Shown piece by piece: positions 1-6,227 of a DNA stretch of 8,303 nt. Both the position numbers and the translations under genes were made by a program. Position 1 is the first letter of the stretch, and every line of letters begins with the position of its first letter. The notes beneath the pieces were generated by a model. That model saw only the letters and a program-made list of their open reading frames with translations, did not search any database and was not told the DNA's origin. This DNA comes from Clostridia bacterium (GTDB lineage: Bacteria; Bacillota; Clostridia; Oscillospirales; CAG-272): the NCBI GenBank assembly GCA_017455945.1, contig JAFTLM010000112.1:1-8303 (forward strand), written 5' to 3'.

Positions 1-274
1 AGTTGGAATATATAACCTTATTGGAGTTTATGTTGGATGCGTCGGCATTGAGGTTATCAGGATCATTATCACAGTAATGGAACCAGTCAAATCCTACACA
101 GCCCATGCACTCCATAAGCATAAGTGCATAATTCTGATAGAACTTTCCGCGGTCATCCTGGGTTCTTACTGTAAAGCCCGCACCCGACTGGTTTGTCATG
201 CGATTGTCGGCTTCCCAAACGTCCATTCCCTTTGCATACCACTCGGTAATGATACAGGGCTTACCCGACCATTT
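1..274 (-). pseudogene. In-frame downstream remnant of the interrupted glycoside-hydrolase-like gene
   Basis: After the TAA at 275-277 the same minus-strand frame stays open for 91 codons, to the window edge. The translation begins KWSGKPCIITEWYAKG and includes a segment reading RTQDDRGKFYQNYALML, then GFDWFHYCDNDPDN. This looks like the C-terminal barrel strands of the same hydrolase domain. ITEWY resembles the strand-7 position where GH-A clan enzymes carry the nucleophile glutamate, and the W-F-x-Y segment resembles strand 8. No frame change is needed to join it to the upstream part, so one nonsense change explains the break. No convincing independent start exists: the ATG at 224-226 follows AAGGGA with no spacing. 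Continuity of frame is seen directly; the domain reading is inference from family resemblance. Confidence 0.75.
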
Positions 275-2665
275 TTACATATTTGCCATAAGCTCGGGGT
301 TGCCTTCCCACGCGCCGTAATAGTTGAGGGAAATGACGTCACAATAGTGACCTGCAACTCTCTGAACGTATTCATCCTTATAACATCCCGCCAAGAAGCG
401 GCAACCCATATACTGGTGATAGGGTGCATATCTTTCAAGCGCATTGGTCGTTACCTCGAAATATCTGTCATAAACCATTGCTCTGAACTCACGGCGAAGC
501 TCATCGGTAACGTCGTTTATTGATACGTCGGACTTGCCTGTTTTAAGATACATAAATGTCCACGCAGTTGCGTAAGAGTAGATAAGTCTGCTGTCTGCGG
601 GGTTGAAGTTAAGGCAAGAATCAAGCATCGAAAGCTCATCTGGAAGTTCGTTATCACTCATCCAGCCGTAAACATAATCTTTGGTATTATACTGAGCAAC
701 CTTCGATTTTACCGACGCGTTTGCCGATTCTACGAATGCGGGATCGAAGACGGGAAGCATATTACCCACCATCTCGGTTGAGCCTGCACTTACAAGGTTA
801 AGGTCGGCTTGTTTGATATAATCGCTAAGGACGTAAAGTATCTGTGTCTGTGCCAGGGGGTCTTTAACCGCACTGAGATTAGCTATAGAAGACCAACCGC
901 CTGTGGAGTTAAATCCAAGTGTCTGCAGTCTGTCGGTAGTAAAATCTGCCCAGGTAGCATTATTTCCGTGAACCGCCTTAACAGCGTTTTGCTGTTTTGT
1001 GGACGAACCAGGAGAAATAAGAACGCACGCTGTACGGTAGAAGGGATAGCCAAGGGGATCTATTGTCCACCATCTGTCACCTATCTTCTTGGTATAGAAG
1101 AAGCCTGTTGCTTCCTGTTTAAGCGATTCGTCCATAAGACCGCCGTAAACGTCATATTTCGCGGTTTCGCCTGCAGCGGCAGAAGGATTATAACCTTTAA
1201 CAGTACTGATAACTCTGGTAGGACGGGCGGTATACTGAGTTTCATACCCTTTTGTCTTACCTGCACTCGTAGCATCTACCGAGAGCGAATATTCGCTTTC
1301 GTCCTTTACTACGGTATCGGTTGCCATATCTCCGCGAGCTTTGATTTCTTCCCATCTGTGAAGCCAGGTACTGACGTACTCTGCGGCAACACCCCAGGGA
1401 TTCACGTCTTCATATTCAAGGTATGTAGAAAAGTTCAAATTACCTTCTGTAACCTGAAGCAACGGAGCATATCCTGCTTCTTTTTCTCTCGAATCGAAGT
1501 TAAGTCTGAGCGGTTCGGTATTATCGCCGTCCATATAGAACGAGATTATTTTTTCTCCGTTGTCAAGAGCTTTCTTCACATAGTCGGAAACGTCTATGTA
1601 AACCATACCTGTTTTCGTTACTTCAACAGTGGTTATATAATCTTCATACTCGGGTTTAGTGCTGAAAGTAACTGTTTTTTCATCCCAAGAATAGGGATCG
1701 CAAGAATAAACGTCAACAAGCACGGGAAGCTTGGGATCCTGCATTACAATACACTTCAAGCTAAGCTTCGCGGACGAAAATTCTTTTTTGTCGACATTTG
1801 AAATATCAAACTTAATAAGAGGTATACGGTAGAGACTTGTACTTGAACCCGATTGAGCCTTAAAGTCTATCATTTCAGACTTACCGTAATTTGTGTATGC
1901 GTTATTTCCTCCTTCAACATATGTGTCCTCTTTTGTAGCAATATTATGCACCTTAGTCACGCTGTTAAGGAAAGAATCGATTCCGTTATTGGAAGGAACA
2001 TAAACGTACGGTACCTCTTCCGGAACACCACCGTAAGTTTGCGTATCGGTCTTTGTACCGTGATAAACCTTAAGTCTGGGAGCTTTTTCCGCAGAATTTT
2101 CTTTAGAGGCAAATCTTGTATGGAGATTTGTTACAGGCGTATTCTCTACAAGGCACAATGCTATGGTCTTTTCGCCTTTTGCCAATGCCTGTCTCACGTA
2201 ATCGGTAATAGAGAAGGCAAACACAGTGCCGCCTGCAGACCCAATCTTATCGTTTACTGTGATAAGACCGTATTTTTCAGGCTGGTCATTAAATGTAAGC
2301 TCACCCTCGTTCCAGGTTGTAGGAACACCGTACACCTCTATAACACAAAACTCGGGGTTGCCGGCATCTCTTTGTCTGGCAGTAAGTGTAAGCTCAAGGT
2401 CGATACAGGTATATTCCGTATCACCTGCCAATGAAGAAATGTCAAATTTGAGATAACCGTAGCGGGTAAGAGAGCCTCCGTTCGTCTTAACGTGTATCTC
2501 TGTGTCCGTGCCAAAGTTATTGTTTGCCTGACTGCCTGCACTGTTACTGTTAAGAACATACGTATCCTCAAGCACGGCTACTGTATAATCCTCTTTAGCC
2601 GAAACCACAATAACGCAACTTACCAACATTACAAATGCAAGCAAAAAAGTTAAAAGTCTTTTCAT
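275..2665 (-). CDS. Secreted protein with two DNRLRE (CBM96-like) domains and a glycoside-hydrolase-like domain, ended by a premature TAA
   Basis: This encodes a 796-residue exported protein that probably binds and attacks a polysaccharide outside the cell. Residues 1-23 are a signal peptide (MKRLLTFLLAFVML, then VSA before KED). LVSC at 14-17 also fits a lipobox, but the hydrophobic stretch after it favours ordinary signal-peptidase cleavage. Two DNRLRE-type beta domains follow, at about 28-202 and 240-408. Each opens with an EDTYV-like motif, has a central YLKFDIS or LIKFDIS strand, and closes with S-K/R-E...AP-x-L. From about 520 a TIM-barrel hydrolase-like domain begins, with GFFYTKKIGDRWWTIDP resembling uncharacterised agarase-type proteins. 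DNEL at 671-674 resembles a strand-4 Asn-Glu acid/base pair, so Glu673 is the likely acid/base. The frame stops at 275-277 before the predicted nucleophile. The ATG at 2665 is chosen because AAAGGA lies 8 bases upstream; in-frame starts further up lack this. It is a single gene with its own promoter. The substrate is unknown and agarase activity is not established. Confidence 0.8.
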   Translation of the reverse strand: MKRLLTFLLAFVMLVSCVIVVSAKEDYTVAVLEDTYVLNSNSAGSQANNNFGTDTEIHVKTNGGSLTRYGYLKFDISSLAGDTEYTCIDLELTLTARQRDAGNPEFCVIEVYGVPTTWNEGELTFNDQPEKYGLITVNDKIGSAGGTVFAFSITDYVRQALAKGEKTIALCLVENTPVTNLHTRFASKENSAEKAPRLKVYHGTKTDTQTYGGVPEEVPYVYVPSNNGIDSFLNSVTKVHNIATKEDTYVEGGNNAYTNYGKSEMIDFKAQSGSSTSLYRIPLIKFDISNVDKKEFSSAKLSLKCIVMQDPKLPVLVDVYSCDPYSWDEKTVTFSTKPEYEDYITTVEVTKTGMVYIDVSDYVKKALDNGEKIISFYMDGDNTEPLRLNFDSREKEAGYAPLLQVTEGNLNFSTYLEYEDVNPWGVAAEYVSTWLHRWEEIKARGDMATDTVVKDESEYSLSVDATSAGKTKGYETQYTARPTRVISTVKGYNPSAAAGETAKYDVYGGLMDESLKQEATGFFYTKKIGDRWWTIDPLGYPFYRTACVLISPGSSTKQQNAVKAVHGNNATWADFTTDRLQTLGFNSTGGWSSIANLSAVKDPLAQTQILYVLSDYIKQADLNLVSAGSTEMVGNMLPVFDPAFVESANASVKSKVAQYNTKDYVYGWMSDNELPDELSMLDSCLNFNPADSRLIYSYATAWTFMYLKTGKSDVSINDVTDELRREFRAMVYDRYFEVTTNALERYAPYHQYMGCRFLAGCYKDEYVQRVAGHYCDVISLNYYGAWEGNPELMANM

Positions 2666-2673
2666 AAAAGCCA

Positions 2674-2679
2674 TCCTTT
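2674..2679 (-). promoter_or_regulatory. Ribosome binding site of the DNRLRE protein gene
   Basis: AAAGGA on the minus strand ends 8 bases before the ATG at 2665. It decides between that ATG and the one at 2674, which abuts the site with no spacing. Confidence 0.8.
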
Positions 2680-2696
2680 CACATTTATATATGTAT

Positions 2697-2725
2697 ATTT
2701 TACCACAAAATACACCTTTTTTCAA
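2697..2725 (-). promoter_or_regulatory. Sigma-70/sigma-A promoter of the DNRLRE protein gene
   Basis: On the minus strand, TTGAAA (2725-2720) and TAAAAT (2702-2697) are separated by 17 bases. TGG directly before the -10 makes it an extended -10. Each hexamer matches consensus at 5 of 6 bases. Transcription would start near 2690, giving a leader of about 25 bases with no room for a riboswitch. The longer open frame whose start codon overlaps the -35 at 2725 is therefore not the translated start. Confidence 0.7.
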
Positions 2726-2822
2726 TACGTCAAAAGAACGAAAAAAGAGGAACGATTTTGTATGTATTCCACAAAGAAAAAAATTTATAAAACAGGAAAT
2801 TTTTCCTTTTTACAAGGCAAAC

Positions 2823-2848
2823 AAAAAAGGGCTGAATTTATTCAGCCC
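2823..2848 (-). terminator. Rho-independent terminator of the metG-tatD operon
   Basis: On the minus strand GGGCTGAA (2848-2841) pairs with TTCAGCCC (2836-2829) across a four-base loop, extendable by one A-T pair. It is followed by six Ts (2828-2823). It begins 5 bases after the tatD stop codon. Confidence 0.88.
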
Positions 2849-2853
2849 ACAAA

Positions 2854-3648
2854 TCATATATTGAAAAGTTTTTTTGCGTTATTTGACAGTATTTCACACA
2901 TATCGTCAAAGCTTTCTCCGAACAACTCCGAAAGTGTTTCGACCGTATAACGCATAAGTCCGGAATGATTTAATTTTCCTCTCATAGGATGCGGTGCAAG
3001 ATACGGTGCATCGGTTTCCACAAGCAATCTGTCAAGCGGAATACTTGCGGCAACCTCCTTGACCCGACTTGCGTTTTTGAAGGTCACAACGCCGGAAAAA
3101 GATATATACCAGCCTCGTTTTACAAGCTCGCAAGCCATTTCCGCACTTCCGCTATAGCTATGAAAGACTCCCTTGACGTTTTTGAATTTACAAGCCACGT
3201 CAAAGCAATCTCCGTGTGCCTCTCTGTCGTGAATTATAACAGGCAAAGCGTATTTTTCGGCAAGTTTCATTTGCTCTTCAAAGAAAAATCTTTGATGTTC
3301 TTTATCATAGGGTTCCCAATGATAATCGAATCCGATTTCGCCTATAGCAACGATTTTTTCTTTTTTGAAATCTCTGTGATCTGTCAAAAACTCTTCAAAT
3401 CGGTCAAGCTCTTCCCTGCCGTAATCACGGCAATCTTCGGGGTGTATGCCCACTGCGGCGTACATTTTTTCGTACTTTTTAGCCATCTCCAGACAAATCT
3501 TATTATTTTCGTTATTAGTTCCCACGTTGACGATGTATTCTACGTTATCGGAGAAAAGCTTTGGGAGAAGCGCATCGGCTCCTCCCTCATACTCTTCGAC
3601 AAAACGCGAATCAAAATAGTGGGCGTGCGAATCAAAAAGCCGGCTCAT
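2854..3648 (-). CDS. tatD: TatD family metal-dependent hydrolase (DNase)
   Basis: This is a cytoplasmic metal-dependent nuclease-type hydrolase of the amidohydrolase superfamily; TatD proteins cleave DNA 3' to 5'. At 264 residues it has the usual family length. The metal-site motifs are all present: DSHAH with His8 and His10, GEIGFDYH with Glu104, IIHDRE with His140, FHSYSGS with His163, and ETDAPYL with Asp213. GIHP is at 67-70. The FHSYSGS motif has Ser where many homologues have Cys, which is not expected to affect metal binding. Its ATG overlaps the metG TGA by four bases (ATGA), and GGAG lies 10 bases upstream inside the end of metG, so the two are probably translationally coupled. metG followed by tatD is a common order in Firmicutes; the rnmV and ksgA genes that often follow are absent here because a terminator comes next. 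The physiological substrate is not shown by the sequence. Confidence 0.93.
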   Translation of the reverse strand: MSRLFDSHAHYFDSRFVEEYEGGADALLPKLFSDNVEYIVNVGTNNENNKICLEMAKKYEKMYAAVGIHPEDCRDYGREELDRFEEFLTDHRDFKKEKIVAIGEIGFDYHWEPYDKEHQRFFFEEQMKLAEKYALPVIIHDREAHGDCFDVACKFKNVKGVFHSYSGSAEMACELVKRGWYISFSGVVTFKNASRVKEVAASIPLDRLLVETDAPYLAPHPMRGKLNHSGLMRYTVETLSELFGESFDDMCEILSNNAKKLFNI

Positions 3649-5612
3649 CTGATTCTTTCTCCAAGGGGTGTTTCGGGATCAAGGAACACAACTCTGACTT
3701 CCTCTTCACCCGACGCAAGAATCATACCGTTTGACTCGATTCCGCAAAGTGTTGCGGGTCTGAGATTGACTACAAGTATTATCTTTTTGCCTACAAGTTG
3801 CTCGGGCTCATAGAATTTGGCAATTCCGGAGACTACCTGTCTTTGCTCATATCCAAGATCCACCTGAAGCTTGAGAAGCTTCTTTGCTTTGGGAACCTTT
3901 TCGCACGCAAGAATTTTTGCACTTCTGAGCTCCACGTTCATAAAGTCCTCAATTCCTATAAGCGCACAGCCTTCGGGCTTTTCCTTCTGTTTGGCTTCAA
4001 GCTCTGCCGCTTTCTTTGCCGCCTCTGCTTCCGCGGCAAACTCGGCAAGCTTCTTTTCCTCGTCTATTCTCGCAAAGAGAACCTTTGAATCTTCAAGTAT
4101 TGTACCAACTTTTATGCCGTCAAAACTCTTGTTATCCTCAAGTTCAGTATAACCGTTGTACTCGCATCCAAGCTCACGAAGAATTTCAGCCGCACTTTCG
4201 GGAATAAAAGGCATAAGAAGTATAGCACCTCTGCGGATAGTTTCAAGAAGGTTATAAAGAACCGTTCCGAGTCTTGCCTTCTGTGTTTCATCCTTAGCAA
4301 GCGTCCAGGGAGTAGTTTCATCAATATATTTATTCGCTCTGCGAAGCATAGCGAATATTGCCTCAAGGGCATCTGCCACACGGTAGCTGTCCATAAGCTT
4401 AATCACCTCGTCGTAAGCTTCAAAGCAAGTAGCTTTAAGCTCTTCGTCGATAGCTTCGGGAGCACTCGGTGCCTGTACGACTTTATCAAAATACTTCTTC
4501 TGCATATCGAGAGTACGCTTTACAAGGTTTCCGAGATTATTAACAAGATCTGCGTTAAAGCGGGTGATAACTGCCTCGTGTGTTATAGAGCCGTCATTAG
4601 CATAGGGCATCTCGGAAAGTGCGTAATAACGCACACCGTCCACTCCGAAATGTTCTGCGAGGCTATCCGCATAGATAACATTTCCCTTCGATTTGGACAT
4701 TTTATCAACGCCTGCTATAAACCAAGGATGACCGAAAACCTTTTTAGGCAAAGGAAGGTCAAGAGCCATAAGGAATATAGGCCAATAGATAGTATGGAAA
4801 CGAAGTATATCCTTACCGATGATATGAACGTCGGCGGGCCAATACTTTTTGAAGTGCTCACTTTGCTCTTCAAAGCTCTTGTCTGGATCATAGCCGAGGG
4901 CTGTGATATAGTTGGTAAGCGCATCAAGCCAAACGTACACTACGTGCTTATCGTCAAAATCCACGGGAATTCCCCACTTGAAGGAGGTTCTGGACACGCA
5001 AAGATCCTGAAGACCTGCTTTGAGGAAGGTATTTACCATCTCGTTCTTTCTGGATTCGGGCTGAATAAATTCGGGATCGGACTCGATATGCTTGATAAGT
5101 CGGTCAACGTACTTGCTCATTTTAAAGAAGTAGGCTTCCTCTTTAGCGTGCTCTACGGGTCTGCCGCAGTCGGGGCATTTTCCGTCGGTTATCTGCGTAT
5201 CGGTAAAGAAGGACTCGCAGGGAGTGCAGTACCACCCCTCATAGTAATCCTTATAAATATCGCCTTTGTCATAGAATTTCTTGAATATTTTCTGCACTGT
5301 GCGCTCGTGATAATCATCGGTTGTACGGATAAAATAATCGTAGGTGGTATTCATTTTATCCCACACGCCCTTTATCTCGCCCGCAACTCCGTCAACGTAC
5401 TGTTTTGGGGTGATACCCACTTCATTGGCAAGATTTTCTATTTTTTGTCCGTGTTCATCTGTACCGGTACACAAAAACACGTCAAAACCTCTGGCACGCT
5501 TGTATCTTGCGTATGCATCAGCCATAATTATTTCATAAGTATTGCCGAAATGAGGCTTTCTTGACGCGTAAGCGATTGCCGTTGTCATATAAAACTTCTT
5601 GTTGTTTTCCAT
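3645..5612 (-). CDS. metG: Methionyl-tRNA synthetase with fused C-terminal tRNA-binding domain
   Basis: It charges tRNA-Met with methionine in the cytoplasm, using ATP. The 655-residue product starts with a Rossmann catalytic domain. The HIGH-type ATP motif reads HFGN at 21-24, and TGTDEHGQKIE follows. One zinc knuckle has Cys129 and Cys132 (CTPC) with Cys146 and Cys149 (CPDC). The second ATP motif, KMSKS, is intact at 304-308. After the helical anticodon-binding region there is an Ala/Glu/Lys-rich linker at about 518-549, then an OB-fold tRNA-binding domain of the Trbp111 type at 550-655 (VELRSAKIL, VSGIAKFY, NLRPATLCGIESNGMIL). The ATG at 5612 is preferred over the in-frame ATG at 5645, because AAAGGA sits 10 bases upstream of 5612 while 5645 falls almost on the predicted transcription start. 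It is the first gene of a two-gene operon with tatD. The leader is only about 37 bases, so there is no T-box. Confidence 0.97.
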   Translation of the reverse strand: MENNKKFYMTTAIAYASRKPHFGNTYEIIMADAYARYKRARGFDVFLCTGTDEHGQKIENLANEVGITPKQYVDGVAGEIKGVWDKMNTTYDYFIRTTDDYHERTVQKIFKKFYDKGDIYKDYYEGWYCTPCESFFTDTQITDGKCPDCGRPVEHAKEEAYFFKMSKYVDRLIKHIESDPEFIQPESRKNEMVNTFLKAGLQDLCVSRTSFKWGIPVDFDDKHVVYVWLDALTNYITALGYDPDKSFEEQSEHFKKYWPADVHIIGKDILRFHTIYWPIFLMALDLPLPKKVFGHPWFIAGVDKMSKSKGNVIYADSLAEHFGVDGVRYYALSEMPYANDGSITHEAVITRFNADLVNNLGNLVKRTLDMQKKYFDKVVQAPSAPEAIDEELKATCFEAYDEVIKLMDSYRVADALEAIFAMLRRANKYIDETTPWTLAKDETQKARLGTVLYNLLETIRRGAILLMPFIPESAAEILRELGCEYNGYTELEDNKSFDGIKVGTILEDSKVLFARIDEEKKLAEFAAEAEAAKKAAELEAKQKEKPEGCALIGIEDFMNVELRSAKILACEKVPKAKKLLKLQVDLGYEQRQVVSGIAKFYEPEQLVGKKIILVVNLRPATLCGIESNGMILASGEEEVRVVFLDPETPLGERIR

Positions 5613-5622
5613 GTTTATATCA

Positions 5623-5628
5623 TCCTTT
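5623..5628 (-). promoter_or_regulatory. Ribosome binding site of metG
   Basis: AAAGGA on the minus strand lies 10 bases before the ATG at 5612. It supports that start over the in-frame ATG at 5645. The sequence GAAAGGATG recurs before the DNRLRE gene. Confidence 0.75.
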
Positions 5629-5655
5629 CGGGTTTGATTATACATTTTACACTAT

Positions 5656-5684
5656 AGTATACCACATTTAGGAAAATTTTGCAA
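5656..5684 (-). promoter_or_regulatory. Sigma-70/sigma-A promoter of the metG-tatD operon
   Basis: On the minus strand, TTGCAA (5684-5679) and TATACT (5661-5656) are 17 bases apart, with TGG before the -10 giving an extended -10. The -10 matches consensus at 5 of 6 positions and the -35 at 4 of 6. The predicted start is near 5649, 37 bases before the metG ATG. Confidence 0.75.
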
Positions 5685-5765
5685 GTATAAAACAAAAGTT
5701 TAGAAAAAATAAGTTGCAAAAGTTTATTTAAGTGCTTTTATGGAAAAACTCTCTTTAAAGACAAC

Positions 5766-5773
5766 AAAGGGAG
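5766..5773 (+). promoter_or_regulatory. Ribosome binding site fixing a TTG start
   Basis: AAAGGGAG ends 8 bases before TTG at 5782-5784. The in-frame ATG at 5740 has no such site upstream, so translation most likely starts at the TTG. Confidence 0.75.
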
Positions 5774-5781
5774 TAATTATT

Positions 5782-6192
5782 TTGAAAAAAATTTTTTTAT
5801 CCAAAGGCTTAAAATCAGCAACCATTTTTCTTATCGGTTGGTGTGGATATTATCTTATTGAGCTGGCATTCAGAGGATATTCGCACTGGACTATGGGGCT
5901 GTGCGGCGGAATTTGTTTTTTACAAATGTATTTCATAAACTGCCGTTACCAACATTTTCCGTTAATTTTCAGAGCTTTGATATGCACGCTTTTCATAACA
6001 TTTGTCGAATTTATCGCCGGCTGTTTATTGAATCTGTGGCTTGGGTTGGAAATTTGGGATTATTCGGAGCTTCCCTACAACGTTTTGGGTCAGATTTCTC
6101 TCACCTTCTCGTGTTTATGGTTTTATCTCAGCCTTGTACTTTGCATATTAATTTCCTTGTTCAACAAACTTACCAGCCGTAAAAAGTTTTAA
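5782..6192 (+). CDS. CmpB-like four-helix membrane protein (putative ABC-transporter type IV family)
   Basis: This is a 136-residue integral membrane protein of unknown function. Four hydrophobic segments lie at about 11-30, 36-54, 61-86 and 105-128, and the tail is basic (TSRKKF). The conserved pattern matches what I know of the CmpB / putative ABC-transporter type IV family: RGYSHWTMGLCGG at 31-43, EFIAG at 76-80, IWDYSELPYN at 91-100 and GQISLTFSCLW at 103-113. The transporter name is historical and no ATPase is encoded nearby, so transport is not supported here. The start is TTG, chosen from the AAAGGGAG site; the ATG at 5740 would add 14 polar residues. It is the only plus-strand gene, divergent from metG and convergent with the cysteine desulfurase. 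I find no strong promoter: TATAAA at 5686-5691 could be a -10 but lacks a good -35. Eight cysteines is a high count for this length. Confidence 0.85.
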   Translation: MKKIFLSKGLKSATIFLIGWCGYYLIELAFRGYSHWTMGLCGGICFLQMYFINCRYQHFPLIFRALICTLFITFVEFIAGCLLNLWLGLEIWDYSELPYNVLGQISLTFSCLWFYLSLVLCILISLFNKLTSRKKF

Positions 6193-6227
6193 AAAACGAA
6201 AAGGAACACAAGGTTCCTTTTCGTTTT
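6193..6227. terminator. Bidirectional rho-independent terminator between convergent genes
   Basis: A perfect 15-bp stem (6193-6207 with 6213-6227) encloses the five-base loop ACAAG. The arms read AAAACGAAAAGGAAC and its complement. On the plus strand the stem ends in TTTT, followed by ATCTTTTTA. On the minus strand it ends in Ts, followed by AAAACTTTTT. It starts one base after the stop of the plus-strand membrane-protein gene and overlaps the last two bases of the cysteine desulfurase stop codon, so one element serves both transcripts. Confidence 0.9.

Noticed and set aside
809..1801. Long plus-strand open frames opposite the DNRLRE gene and metG (also 4578-5564)
   Set aside because: They lie wholly antisense to well-supported genes, are rich in unusual Cys/Phe/Ile runs, and show no recognisable domain or ribosome binding site.
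1..2665. Genetic-code change with TAA read as sense
   Set aside because: TAA is a plausible natural stop for the cysteine desulfurase, the PsbP-like protein (tandem TAA TAA) and the membrane protein, each at the expected family end. Reassignment is not supported.
2795..2815. Short palindrome AGGAAATTTTTCCT followed by Ts
   Set aside because: A 6-bp A/T-rich stem with a 2-base loop is too weak, and no plus-strand gene ends there.
5613..5645. Longer metG start at 5645
   Set aside because: It lies a few bases from the predicted transcription start and lacks a ribosome binding site; the ATG at 5612 has AAAGGA.
5679..5719. Two TTGCAA hexamers 35 bases apart as an operator
   Set aside because: One is the metG -35 element. 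The hexamer is palindromic and common in AT-rich DNA, and no further symmetry is seen around them.
5613..5781. T-box riboswitch upstream of metG
   Set aside because: The promoter leaves a leader of about 37 bases, far too short for a T-box, and no T-box sequence or antiterminator is visible.
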